Positions 18,874-30,111 of a stretch of 33,423 nucleotides of DNA are shown in pieces. The translations under genes were made by a program, and so were the position numbers. How positions within the stretch are numbered: position 1 is the first letter of the stretch; each line of letters begins with the position of its first letter. The stretch comes from Ectocarpus siliculosus (taxonomy: Eukaryota > Sar > Phaeophyceae > Ectocarpales > Ectocarpaceae): assembly GCA_000310025.1 (NCBI GenBank), contig FN649739.1:2639020-2672442 (forward strand), read 5' to 3'. The notes beneath the pieces are model-generated. The model searched no databases. It was not told the origin of the DNA and worked only from the letters and a program-made list of their open reading frames with translations.

Positions 18874-19116
18874 ATGGCGGCAGTTATGGCCGCATCCAAG
18901 AGTAGGAATCCCTCTCCAGGCTCTCGGTGTCGGAGGCACTGCTGTCAAACATGGTTAGCAGCGACGGCGGCCGTCGGCATGCTAGTGCTGCTGCTGGTGC
19001 CGGTCGCGTGGGTCGGCGCGTTCGTCAAACATCCATGTCCGCTCGGCCTTAGTAGCAGCTCCTTCATTCCGCCAGTTCAAGTTCTTCGCCCGAGCGTCGA
19101 CACCAGGAATTGCGCT
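18874..19116 (+). CDS. Putative first exon with signal/plastid-type presequence
   Basis: Two in-frame ATGs (18874 and 18886) open a frame with a basic start (SKSRNPSPGSRCRRHCCQ), a clear hydrophobic segment (WLAATAAVGMLVLLLVPVAW) and then VGAFVKHP. A hydrophobic signal followed by AF resembles the bipartite plastid presequences of algae with secondary plastids, where Phe follows the signal cleavage site. A strong donor, GTAAGTAAG, follows GCT at 19116 in phase 0. The next exon is unknown. A phase-0 acceptor at GCAGCAG, about 19618, would join it to the open frame that leads into the protease exon below, giving a membrane- or plastid-targeted N-terminus. It could equally be a separate gene. 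Confidence 0.35.
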
Positions 19117-19728
19117 GTAAGTAAGAGCCCTGTTTGCCTTGCTTCCGTACCCTATACTGGTGCACGTGTCCTGTAAGACTACGGTAGTACTGCCGTGCTG
19201 TAGATTTTCTCTGAAACGGCAACCATTGCGGAGTGCGTACCAGTGAAAGGGACGTAAGGATTGGCATGCAGTGTTGACTTGCGTGCAGCTCTCAGATGAA
19301 TGCGCTCAACGTGTCCAATACATATGCAACAGCAGAGTCTCATCGATGTGTTGTGACACGTGTCAGGAAGTGGGCGCTTGGAGCACCAGGCCGGACGGCG
19401 GCGTGCGCCGACAGTTTTTGAACACCCACCAACGGCTCACAGCTGACTGCTGTACTGCGAAGAGTCACCGACAGTATTGTGCAGCTCAGCCTCGAGTCTC
19501 ACGCCATCAATTCCCCTCCCCCGCGCACACACACTGCCGCTGCTGTTGAAACGTTTGCACGCCGGCACCCTCTTCACAAGTCAGCACGGGGGTGAGACAT
19601 GCCAGCCACTGCAGCAGGAGAGTTCGCCGACTAGCAGATCGCCCGACTTTCCTGGCCAACGACAACCTCACCCTCCCCCGCCCGGCCACCTGAAAGCTGA
19701 CCACGATGGCGGCAGCAGCGTTGGCTGG

Positions 19729-20189
19729 ATGGACTCCCTCAAGCGCGTCTGGAGCGACGTGACGTCTGGCTTGCTCTCTCGCCGTGAAGAACGGTCGCCG
19801 GAACGTTCCGACGAGCTTCTCCCCTCCGCCGAGTCTGCCCTCAGGCTTGCCAGGACTGCAAGAGGTGGGTCGGGCGGGGCGGCGGGGCGGGGGTGGTGGT
19901 TCCCGGGCCAACGCGCAAGGCGAAGGAGAAATCTCGCTAGGGCGGCGGAGCGCGCCGCGGCAAAAAGGACTGAGGCGGGCGGCGGCGGGGCAGCAGCAGC
20001 AGCAGCGAGCGCGCTCCCGAACGGGCTCGCGAACCAGGGCAACACGTGCTACCTTAACTCGTTGCTGCAGGCCTTGTACCACGCCCCGGGCCTGCGGGAG
20101 GCTGTTTTTGAGGCCTTGACTGGTGGGGGGGACAGCGAGACGGTGTTGGCGTTGGGGACGGTGTTCCGACAGCTGGAGCAGGGAGGGAG
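19729..20189 (+). CDS. USP exon 1 (Cys box)
   Basis: Starts at the first in-frame ATG; the frame is open upstream to about 19477 but without ATG. It holds an Arg/Ala-rich, probably disordered N-terminus and the catalytic Cys at 20047-20049. It ends in phase 2 before GTGCGA. Confidence 0.85.
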
Positions 20190-23100
20190 GTGCGAGAGCT
20201 GCTCTTGTTGTAGTTGTTGCTGCTGCTTTTTTTCAAATGGGGGTTGTTGCTGCTGTTGTTGTTGCTGCTGCACGTATAGGTTTGCGTCAGTGATGGCAGA
20301 CACTGGCGTCAAATATTGCCGCCGCTGCTGTCATTTCCTGCCTGTATGTACCTCGTAAGCTTGTAGGTTTGGCGCTTGAAGCGTTCTTCTGAAGGAGAGT
20401 CTTGTTCGTGTTGTCCTCAACGCCGCTCGAGTAGTCGCGGTATATGGTGCTGCTGTCTCTTGGGTACCGTAAACATGCGAGTGATCACACACACCCTAGA
20501 GTAGAATTTTTCAGAGCTCGGTTTCTGCACGGGTTGTGTACATAGTCCAACCGATACAACGTGCAAGTAAGGCTCGACGAGGTCATTTGCCAACATCATG
20601 ACCCTATTTCGGCATTGATTGACAGCCGTTTCGGTCTTGGAGCAATCTGTGAAAGCCGTTCAACCGGGGGTGTGCTATCACTCGCACTCTGTCTGGCTTC
20701 TCGAAGATAGAATACTACTTCAACGAAACAAGTCCATTCCGCAGCAGCAACTGGGCTTCCCCCTCCAACACGTTACCGTTTTCTTTTTGGGCAGCAGGCC
20801 TGCTTCCACGCTCCCGGTGACTCGCGCGATGGGGGTGGATCCAACGGTGCAGCAAGACGCGCAAGAATTCGGACGGTGAGAGGGAGAGTGAAATTTGATC
20901 GTTAAAAGTGAGGGTTTGGACGTTGGTGGCGAGAGTTCGAATGAGATTTGGAAACGGCAAGAGTGGAAACATTGTGCGGTAAGAGCGACAGTTGGGATGA
21001 GAAGTGGGACGGTGAAGGCAAGAGTTTTAGAGTGGGAGGGGCGGGAAACTCTACCTTGGTGGTCATCATCCACGGCTGTGTTTTTGTCAGTCCGGTGGTT
21101 GTGTTGTAGGAAAGGTAGGTGCAGCCCTCCTACAGTACTCCCTCTTGAGACGCGTGTTAGAATGTACCAAAGTTTATCACCCGTGCTGCGAAGCAATCGT
21201 TTGGTTTTCATGAAAACAACATCCTCAAAGAACGTGTTCTTCTCTTCCCTTCCCTTGGTGGTCGTTGTGCGTTCATCCAGTCTACACGTTGTATGATGAT
21301 ACTTTATTACCTAACGTTTTCACAATGTGCGTTTGTTTAGTACCTATACAATCCTACCCATACCCTCGAGCCAATCGGTAGTAGTGCTCCTTTGTTTACT
21401 AGCTGTAGCGTTCGAGCTCGTATCCTTTCTATTTGTCCTTGTGTTTTGTCTGCTGCTTGATCAGGTTTTTGTTCATGGCTCTTGAGGGCGAGAGCGATAT
21501 CCAAGGGTCATCACCAGACACGGCAGCAGGGGAGGCGGGGGGCGACAAAGAAGTGGGGGGGCTTTCGGCCGCCATCAAGGATCTTTTCGCGGGACGATTG
21601 ATGAGCTACGTCGAGGTGAGCATTGTGTTGAGTCCTGCTCATCTATTTACAACTGCTCTGTCGAGGTTTGGTGATGGACGATGCGTTGCCGGGCAGCTGA
21701 CGAATATTTCGGTTTCTTGTTGGTTGGTGATACTCAACGTAACGTGCTCTGTCTGTTGAGATAGGTTGTGGCCGTTTGATATGGCTGTCTGAAGCTGATA
21801 CACTCTGCCGAGAGAAGCTGACAACCTGCGTGCAAGAAAAGTGCATCGACAGGTTACCCTACCGTACCGATTTTGTTTTTTTCAGGGTAGAGGGATGACC
21901 ACGGTTCAGATTATCCAGACTTGTGTGCATAGCGCCAGTATCCGCAGGTAACGAAATGGCGACAAGTTTGAGTTCTCGCGACGCCAGCAGAACGCGCGTG
22001 TTCCTGCCAGTGGAAAGCCGAAGAAGGTTCGAGTGGTTTGTTTGTCCTGTTTTTTTGTTTTCCCTGCTGACCCTGGCGGCCCGCCTACAACACATACACT
22101 GCTGCTGGTAAAACATATGCAGTGTGTGGATGTGGCGTTCACGAAGGAAAAGGAGGAGGCGTTTTACGACCTGCCCATGGACATCAAAGGAAGCGGGACG
22201 CTCCAGAAATCGCTCGACAGGTGTGCGAAATATTGATTGAGATTGGCGTTTGGCGGTGAAGGTTGTTGCCCTTCGGCATGTGCTTAGGTGCGGGTGCTGT
22301 ATGTGGTGATGCGGCGGTTAATTGTCTGCTCAACAGCACGAACAAACTGTGTCCGCTACTTGGTTCGAGCTTGCTGAAATGTTCGTTGTATATTGAGCTC
22401 CTCTACGCAGGTATGCACACCCGAATCCATATTCATCTTTCGTTTGCAACAAGAATGATGCTCATTCCGTACGTACGTGTCGCCGCGGAAGTTCCCTCTT
22501 GACGTACGCGAGAGCGGAGTATTTCGTCGCAATTGGTTGATCATATTGAGGACAGCAGTCATGACACTATTTGTTTGGTAGTCCTAGAATACCGATATTT
22601 TTTACTTGTCTACAGTATGCTGTCACGTGAGCTGTTTGTTTGGTTCAGTGCAGCCGCATTCATTCAACGACCACAAGTTGTCCAATAATATGGTGGCGTT
22701 TTGGTGGCCTGTGTTTCGACCTTCCTTCACGTGTGTTGTGTTGCTTCTGCACTCGGCCAGGCGGCCAGGCGTTATCGCACTTTTCTATTTTGGTTTGCCG
22801 AAGAACGCGTTTGTCCGTGTTTACTGTTAACAGTTTCTGCAGTGAATTTGCATGTTTTTTTTTTTTGTGTGTTTTTGGTTTTAAAGGAACACGTTTGTTG
22901 CCTGTGAGCACGAAAACAATCTCTTTCCAACTCCCAACAGACTAACGGCGTCTGCTGATGATATAGTTGCCCTTCTTGCGATGCAAAGGTTTTTTCGAAA
23001 TGATCCATTGTACTTCGAAGTACCTCACGTCCCATTGGTCATACCGTTGGTCGCGTGCACGAAATGATTTCGATAATTTTGCAGGTTCATCGAGGCGGAA

Positions 23101-24778
23101 CTTTTGTCCGGAGACAACCGCCTTAGAGCTGGCGAGCATGGCTTGCAGGACGCGAGGAAAGGGATCCGTTTCCTACAACTCCCGCCGGTATTGCAGGTGA
23201 ACACACGCTTTTTGTCAACGTTTTTTGGATTCTCCGACTTCGTGATAAAATATTTCTTTGCTATTTGTCCACCCTGTATTTGTTAAGAATGTTTTGGCCG
23301 ACGCCTCGATAATGGTTACACTTTGATTCAGCGGCCCCCCGTTTTACCTTCGAAGAGCTTGGAGGGGCATCCACGCACGACGTCCAGGCAATAATCACCA
23401 CGAAGTACTCTCCGTCAACCACTTCAGGGCCGTTTTGATTTCTTGAGGTTTAGGTTGCTTTCGCTGTTTTGGTGAACGTGTGTGTGCGTTTTTTTTTCGT
23501 TGCGTTTTTTGTTGTTGTTGCAGTTTCACCTGAAACGGTTCGAGTACGACCCGTACCAAGGCGACCTGGTCAAGATACACGACCGATTCGAGTTCCCGAC
23601 GGAGCTTGACATGTCGCCATGGGTGACACCACCGCCGCTGTCACCGAAGGATGGCAGCAATAGCCATAGCGATAGCCACACCGATGCCGAAGACAAGGCG
23701 GACAAGTACAAGCTGTCGGCCGTGGTGATGCACGTGGGAGGCCCCGCAGCCGGCCACTACTACGCGTACGTGCGCTACAGGGAGCCCCCATCCCCGCACC
23801 AACCGTCGGAAGATAATGCAGGTGGGAGCGGCTCCGGTGTACCGGAAGCAGCAGCAACAGCGGGGGTCGTTGCTGACAAGCGGGGGGCACCGCCATCGAC
23901 GACATGGGTTAAGCTTGACGACCATCGCGTGACCAAGGTGTTTGAGGGGGAGGTGTTGCGAGATGCTTTGGGGGGAGGGGGGGGGGTGTACAGGGGGCCC
24001 GGGGCTGAGCTCCAAGGATTTTTCGGTCAGGTAAGGCGTGGCAAAGCATGTAGCACAGGAGCATTGGCGCGTAGTAGTAGGCGGCCAGTTCGCGTTAGGT
24101 GCAAGTGATATGCCGTGCCTGGCAGGGTGGAACGGAACGAGGTCCGCCTTCTGGTGAATCGCGTGTCGCCTGTGGCTAGCTCTGGTTTGTACGTATTTGG
24201 CTTTGCAGCGATCACGTGTTTTTTTGCAGTAAATTAACGTGGTAGGCCAGAAACGTTGCAACTGCCCCTCCAAACTCTTGCCCTGCTTTCGAGATGAAAT
24301 GCCGCACCCACGTGTCACTCGTCGCCCCACAACTCCCTTCAAGAGCAACCCATGGCCTCACGAAAATAAAACCCGTGGACTCACGAATAGAGAACCCGTG
24401 GAACACGAATAGAAAACCCGTGGAACACGAACCGGATGCTCGATACTTCACAGCATTTCAAAACAGCAATCGAAGATTTTCAGCATGCCGCCGTTCCTAA
24501 CCGTTGCGGTAGCTAGACCTCGTTCGGCTCGCCGTCCTGGCACCGTCCACGACCACCGCAACGCCATGAACATTAACCACAACAGCATGTCAACAACCAT
24601 CATGAGCAGCGAGGACGCAAATTTGAAACAGTAACAATGCCTCGTGTGACAGGTGGCAGGATCTGGGGGGGGAGGAACAGCGTCGGCCTACATGCTACAG
24701 TACGTCAGGGAAGAGAGGGTTGGCCGCGAAGCGACCGAGATGGCTTCCGCATTGGAGGGAAGAATACATGAAGACCAG
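19729..24778 (+). CDS. Ubiquitin-specific protease, USP7/Ubp15-like (C19), multi-exon
   Basis: A cysteine protease that removes ubiquitin from proteins. Exons: 19729-20189, 20798-20875, 21465-21615, 22123-22220, 23085-23196, 23524-24030, 24653-about 24778. The first six introns are GT-AG and all phases agree. Counting from the ATG at 19729, the Cys box is GLANQGNTCYLNSLLQALY with Cys107. Then come VQQDAQEF, AFYDLPMDIKGSGTLQKSL, FIEAELLSGDNRL, AGEHGLQDARKGIRFLQLPP, FHLKRFEYD, RFEFPTELDM, the His box AGHYYAYVR (His378), WVKLDD (Asp432) and SAYMLQYVRE. The order and the GDN-AGEHGLQ block match USP7, but no MATH domain precedes it and zinc-binding Cys pairs are absent. About 40 low-complexity residues lie between His and Asp. 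The C-terminal end is unresolved; USP7 continues into ubiquitin-like domains, which I do not see. Confidence 0.92.
20200..20272. repeat. TTG/CTG-rich tract in USP intron 1
   Basis: Imperfect TTG and CTG triplets just after the donor of intron 1. The Cys-rich reading frame through it is not coding. Confidence 0.75.
20798..20875 (+). CDS. USP exon 2 (QQD box)
   Basis: 78 bp encoding MGVDPTVQQDAQEF. The acceptor is GCAGCAG, a NAGNAG tandem: using 20795 instead adds one codon in frame. It ends before GTGAGA. Confidence 0.85.
21465..21615 (+). CDS. USP exon 3
   Basis: 151 bp, from acceptor TTGATCAG to donor GTGAGC. It continues QEFGRFLFMALEGE and ends LFAGRLMSYVE, the USP7-type LFRGKMVSYI block. 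Confidence 0.88.
22123..22220 (+). CDS. USP exon 4
   Basis: 98 bp, acceptor CATATGCAG, donor GTGTGC. It encodes CVDVAFTKEKEEAFYDLPMD and KGSGTLQKSL. Confidence 0.88.
23085..23196 (+). CDS. USP exon 5
   Basis: 112 bp, acceptor ATTTTGCAG, donor GTGAAC. It encodes FIEAELLSGDNRL and AGEHGLQDARKGIRFLQLPP, very close to the USP7 palm/fingers region. Confidence 0.9.
23524..24030 (+). CDS. USP exon 6 (His box)
   Basis: 507 bp, acceptor TTGTTGCAG, donor GTAAGG. It carries FHLKRFEYD, the catalytic His (23755-23757) and Asp (23917-23919), plus Ser/Pro/Gly-rich inserts before and after the His box. Confidence 0.92.
24363..24432. repeat. 22-bp minisatellite in USP intron 6
   Basis: Three units of about 22 bp with the core ACCCGTGGAACACGAATAG, slightly varied. 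Confidence 0.8.
24653..24778 (+). CDS. USP exon 7 (end of catalytic domain)
   Basis: Acceptor GTGTGACAG, phase 0. It encodes SAYMLQYVREERV, the last strand of the USP fold, then a charged helix. The 3' end is uncertain: a GC-type donor (CAG then GCGAGT) at 24779 or a GT donor at 24783 are possible, otherwise the frame runs to a stop at 24848. An open stretch LREVVEEHCPNETYIF after an acceptor at 24850 looks coding but does not fit the phase of either donor. Confidence 0.7.
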
Positions 24779-24849
24779 GCGAGTATATATTTATGTTTAT
24801 ATACGTATATTAAGTGTCAAGTGTTGACCATGACTGGCTTTTTTGCGTA

Positions 24850-27800
24850 GCTTGCGTGAGGTAGTCGAGGAGCATTGTCCGAATGAGACGTATATTTTTC
24901 GAAAGAGATTACGGTCCAGATTAAGCGGGCGTTGTTCGTTATTTTCTTCTTATTCCTAGGAAACCCGACCCAAGGTATCGTGTCCGATATTCGTTGTCCA
25001 TGCCAGAGACGAAGAGCAAGTACCGAACGCACGCCGTATTGTATGAAATCCTGCTGTGCCTGCCGTAGGGCCGACTGGAATACCGTATCGATGCCTTCTC
25101 CCTCTGGACCCAAGCCAACTCTAATGCGTTTTCATGAGGGTTGTGACTGTGTGATTGTTCCCTATGTACCAAGAACTGCTCGCGATAAGAAACACCAGAA
25201 ACGCAGACAGCGGTTTATGAATGGCGTTTATTGCGAAAACTGCAAAAGCTAAACGCTGCTAGAACATAATTTTGTGTCTGCACTGCTGGTTTGCTGTGTG
25301 TTGTGTCTCTTCGTGTCCACCAGGCGAGCGAGTGCCCTGAACCGTGAGAACAGGACGTACGTGACTACAAGGACAATCTACGGACCCCTTCCCCACATGC
25401 ATCTCGTCGCTAGATCGGAAGCGGCTGTGCGGGCTTCGATGATTGGGTGCTGCTTGCGAAGGGAGCTTGGGTCGAGTGATATGTTGCGCCAGGTTGCACC
25501 TAGCGTTGTGTGGTTGACCTTTGTGGAATGCTCTGCGGAGTCGTGGGTTAGAAAGCCAAGTTCCGGCGTCGTTCCAAAGGAGTCGTTGAAGCTGATGTGA
25601 CAGAAATGTACGATTGCTATGAAATTGCTAGTGTTTTTGTTCAAGTTGAGCGACCAGGATTGTGAGATTTGACGAGTTACAGTAGGCGAAAGCCCGCGTG
25701 TGGTGACAAAGATGAAATTCTCACGAAACCGCCAACAACACCTCCATGATCGGGTTGGGGAGGGAAGGCAGCCACATGCATGCATCATGACCGTTTGAGT
25801 TGCTTGAGGAAAGATGAACCGTTATACCGTGCGGGCGAAGGAGCAGGATGGTGTTGCTAAGGGAAATGCGATTTCGCGGCTGGTTGATGTGTCTGTCATC
25901 CTGCGACAAGAGCGCCCCCCTTTAAAGTCGGGTGAATGAACGGTAAAGGACAAACCTGTCCACAAAGTAACGGTATCCCACTACAACATCCAACAACGGT
26001 GTGTTCTGGAATCTTCCGATCGGGCACAGTTCATCTCGGAAGTGACACGCGTCGACATGTCGTGGGCACCACCGACATGGCATCACCGCCCGGCTGAGAT
26101 AGTCACGAACAGGAAGTTCATGTTTTTGGTGAATCCCGTGAGATCTGTCTACATGCAGTGTGTCCTTCCGGCGTAAAACCACTCAACATTCACTCTGCCT
26201 ATGAACGCTGGAGAAACTCAAAACAGAGTGGAGCGTCGAAGTTTTGACGTCTGTTACATCGCAGCGGCTGCCAACTCCGACGGTCACGAGAGCAAGGAGC
26301 CCATGTTGTCGTGACGGGTTTCCAGAAGCCGCTGGGAATCACACGCTACAGTAGCTCAGCCACCTGCTGATATCGGTGCCCCCAAGCACGTCGCATGTAG
26401 CACATCTAAGCAGCACCATTAGCCGCCGTATGAAGAATTGTTGACCGTGACTTTTTTCTTACTGCCGAAACGTCCGAACTTGAACCGTCGACATCCCCGT
26501 ACCCTCCTCCTCCAAACAACCAGCCCGCCTCATCCTGTGAAGGCACCGGCATCATCACTTTATCGTTTCCTCCAAAGACAGCCCTGGATAAATAAGATGG
26601 GGGTAGCGCCTCAGCACAGGGCACAGGCAAGCGTTGGGCTGACGCCCGCGATGCCCCCTGTTATACTCCCTGCGGCAAGCCGCACAAAGCATCGACAGAA
26701 TGAATATTCTTTGGGAGGTGTCTGGTCCGTCCTTCTATGATCGATCGTCCACAGGGTTTTGAGGCAGTCTATCAACGCGTATTGGAATGCATAGGGACAG
26801 AACCGATTTCAATCACGACTGGAATTCACTTTGAGCCGTCTCGTCGTAGTTACTGTAGTCCCGATACCAGCAGCATCATCGACCTCACACATTCTCGGGG
26901 CATAGAGAGGCTTTCGGACCTTTCCCTATAGGTTTGATGAGGTTCTCTGGGCTCTTCGAGTGAAAAACATGAGTGAAAAACACGTCAGCCGTGTGAGCTG
27001 TTGAGCTTGGGAAATGTCACGGCTGGAAGCTGGCACCCAGCTCTGGGCTGGGCCTGCTACCGTAGTACATTTCACCTTTCAACGCCCCTTGGATGGCGTT
27101 GTGCTCACATGGACCTCGTCCAATGGAATCCCTTCTATGGCCATCAGTGTGAGTGTCAGGCGTATTTCCAGAGTGAATTCGCCGCTCACTCGTCTGCATA
27201 GGAATTAAATCTAGACCGGCATATTGCCAAGACCACCCCGTAAAAGTCGCACCGAAAAGAGGGATCCATGCAGGGTACCGAAGGAAATCTGTTGGAAATG
27301 CAGGAATTATGGAGGCTGTAAACTGTATGTGAAAGAACTCAACGTGCAACTTGATTTGTCGGTTGTCAGGCCCAGAGGGCGCGCTGAAGCAAGAGATCAA
27401 CAACACGCGAACATGGTGCGGTGTGAAGGTGAACGACCAAGTGTGCCAGAACCCACAAGAGGACATGCCGGCAGGTGCGAACGAATAGGCCAAAGTATTG
27501 TGAGAATACCCTACGAACCCGATCCGCTAGATGATTGCAGGCAAGGGAGAAGGGCCAACGACTGAAGGTCACTCGGCGAACTACCACTTGTAGGAGCTGC
27601 TACTGTACCTTCCTTCCCGAATAGTGAGAGCGACCCTCGTCCTTATTGCTCATTTCACTCATGATGGCGAAGGCGATGACGATGGCGAACGGGAGTTTGC
27701 AAGGGAGAGTGAATGAGTCGATGTTTCGCTCGGAGAACGGAGAAGGAAGAGAGAGAGAAGCCTAGCAAGTGAGGTGGGTGCGGTGGCGGAAAATTGTTTC

Positions 27801-28700
27801 CAGCGCAAGGTACATCCTATACTGTCCATATTTTGTGATCCATCAAATGACACTCACGTAACGTACGTTTGCCTTTTCGCCCGCCCACCCACCGTGTGTG
27901 TTGGTACGTGCGTGTGTGTGTGACTTTACCACCTGAAGAATCTATCCATTAAAACGCCCAGAGCGAGAGGAACTCATAACGTTCAGGAAATATGTTGTCT
28001 AACCAAGAATGGTCAACACAACAAGACTCTTTACCGAAATACTTCAAGTGCAATACAAGGTCGTCCTTACGGACATGGGCGTCAAGCCTCCCGCGGGTGG
28101 CGCAAGCCCACATGCTGCGCATTGCCCGAAGAGGGGATGGATGTGAATCCAATTTTTGACGGGCAATTTTATAACGCATTTAGACTAAACATCGCGCACG
28201 CGGTTATTCTACATTGATTGGAGCCAGCTCGAGCGGACAGCAGCTTGCCAGCGAATAGCAATTTAGATGACGTGTGATGGGAACCGAATCTGAATCTGAA
28301 ACAACCAACAATCATGTTCAACACTGTGGTTCCAAGCGCTAAGACTTGTCTACAGCAACAGCGTGTCACTTGGCCCGCTGCGAAGAGAAGAAAGCGCAAA
28401 TTTTGGTGTTGTTGGACATTGCGATGATACAAACGAAGAGTCGTCACAGGAATCAGCGAATGATGAGTGAATTTATGTGTAGATGCATGTAGTTTTTGAT
28501 GGGTTTCAAACTTGCTCGTCAGGCATTGTCTGGGCGAAACGCACCCCCGGGTATAGAGCCAGTTTTCGCAACTTTGGCCGTTAACCACACGCGCCACCTA
28601 GGCCTACCGAGCTGCGGGCACCAGCATCAATGCACCGAGGGCCTCGAGCGTGCCCCTGAGAAGGAAACGCGAAAAAAGACTCGCTGCCGCGAGAGAAAGA
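24850..28700. other. Region without a convincing gene
   Basis: Short open frames occur on both strands (for example plus 24932-25252, plus 25274-25600, minus 27017-27493), but I recognise no domain. A minus frame at 26406-26630 with ATG and a Gly/Asp/Ser-rich part (GWLFGGGGYGDVDGSS) could be an exon. The first 700 bp may hold the 3' end or untranslated region of the protease gene. Sequence at 27660-27780 is GA-rich. Confidence 0.35.
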
Positions 28701-28822
28701 AATGACGAACCATGAAAAGTGACCAAATCAAATGTTCATTGTACAGAGTGCACGACAACACTACTACTATCAGGTTACAAAGAACCCTACACAGGGAATA
28801 TACCACCTTTGCCTAAAGGTCG

Positions 28823-29103
28823 AGTGGGAAAAACACAAGCAAATGTGCGGTTCGTTGTGTGGCAAGCTGTGGAGGTGCGAAAACAAGAAGATTTGGGGCA
28901 TTCCAGGCTCTGCTGCCGCCCGGTTGCAGATCCCCAGGAGCTATCTACATAACCCTGCTCAAGAACAGCGGCATGGAAGCTTCTCCCTCTGCGTTGGTGA
29001 GAACGGCAAGAAGGTTTCGTCACGTGAGACGACAACGACAACGGCATTGAGAACGTTTCTCGGGTTTCACATTTTACGGGGAATAATATGCATATGGATC
29101 TAA
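28823..29103 (+). other. Possible MYND-type zinc finger fragment
   Basis: After a TTTGCCTAAAG acceptor-like site the plus frame reads VEWEKHKQMCGSLCGKLWRC. The W-x-x-H-K-x-x-C spacing is how MYND fingers end, but the earlier cysteines of such a finger are not visible upstream. The frame then stays open to 29103. It may be one exon of a gene or a remnant; the evidence is a single short motif. Confidence 0.2.
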
Positions 29104-29316
29104 AACAATTGGCACCAAAACTCTTTATTACGTAGACAGACGCGAACTGCGTTGAGAACGGATCTACTGTACGGTTCTATGGGGGAATAAAAGGACCTCT
29201 ATAAAAAAATATGTCGTGGTTCCATAATTTGAGCAAGGTTCGACACGCGCGCCCTTCCTCTCACAAATATTTCGGACCCACCCATCTATTCATCATTCGA
29301 AATTCATTGGAAAAAT

Positions 29317-29799
29317 ATGTCTTTTTACTCCTTTGCCAGGTACATTTTGACAACCCCGATGAACTATGAGGGTAATCATCGTTCCGCTGCAATGGTTCAC
29401 TCTGCGAACCACCATGCTGACGAGATGAACCGAGCTTTTCTCGGGTCCGAATTCATGTGGGACAACGCTCGCCCGAGGGCACGCCAGGGACAGCGCGGTG
29501 ACCTGTTCGGGTTCGTCTACACATCAGGAGACTACGACGAGATTGACGTTCGTGTCATCCTGGAGGTGAGGACCACCCAGGACCGCCGTGCTCAGTGGGA
29601 TGAGGACATACCGGACCACAGTGATCGAGCGGCGATTGTTCTATCTGATTCAATCGGTTGGATCAGGAGCTCGGAACTTGCATCGAGCCAGAGCAATGCT
29701 CCTGTACGACCCAATGGAAAGATGTTGACCTCGAACGGGACTGCTTGCTACATATGGGACTCGGACATCCCAATCAAACCCTATGTTGGACTTGTATGA
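29317..29799 (+). CDS. Hypothetical protein, 160 aa, partly duplicated downstream
   Basis: ATG at 29317 and TGA at 29797. The product has a soluble, mixed composition with blocks such as GDLFGFVYTSGDYDEIDVRV and WDEDIPDHSDRAAIVLSDSI and a short aromatic end. I do not recognise the family. An AT-rich stretch CTCTATAAAAAAATATG at about 29197-29213 could be a TATA element about 105 bp upstream. A possible acceptor (TTTGCCAG, 29338) lies just inside, so the ORF could be the last exon of a longer gene. A diverged copy of its first part and upstream region lies at about 30645-30953. Confidence 0.5.
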   Translation: MSFYSFARYILTTPMNYEGNHRSAAMVHSANHHADEMNRAFLGSEFMWDNARPRARQGQRGDLFGFVYTSGDYDEIDVRVILEVRTTQDRRAQWDEDIPDHSDRAAIVLSDSIGWIRSSELASSQSNAPVRPNGKMLTSNGTACYIWDSDIPIKPYVGLV

Positions 29800-29898
29800 G
29801 ATTTGAATACATTCGTCGGAAGCTCGTCCGTGAGTTGGGATGATTGGGCGACGAGACATCGAACAGCATGACGTAATTGTAATGAAGTACACTACCTA

Positions 29899-30111
29899 AT
29901 GGAAAGTATGACGACCCGAAGCGGGCCGCGTAGAAGCGCAGTGATTTTATGTTCGCTCGGCAGTGTGCTGGAGCTCTTCCCTTCCTTCACGGAAAAGGGG
30001 ATCGGCGTCGTTGTTCCTGACTTCCCTCACGACGGCGAAGAGAACGACGACGAGCGACCGGAGGTAGAGAAGAGGAATGGAGGAATCGATTCGTCGCTCG
30101 TGGCAGATTAA
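29899..30111 (+). CDS. Small hypothetical ORF, 70 aa
   Basis: ATG at 29899, stop at 30109. The first half is hydrophobic (SAVILCSLGSVLELFPSF) and the second acidic (DGEENDDERPEVEKRNGG). It starts 100 bp after the preceding ORF. No family is recognised and it may be an exon of the same locus or chance. Confidence 0.2.
   Translation: MESMTTRSGPRRSAVILCSLGSVLELFPSFTEKGIGVVVPDFPHDGEENDDERPEVEKRNGGIDSSLVAD

Noticed and set aside
18278-18948. Open frames spanning the N gap
   Set aside because: They consist of about 34 undefined residues and error-prone flanks.
20049-20312. Minus-strand Gln-rich ORF
   Set aside because: It is antisense to the USP exon 1 and the triplet repeat in intron 1.
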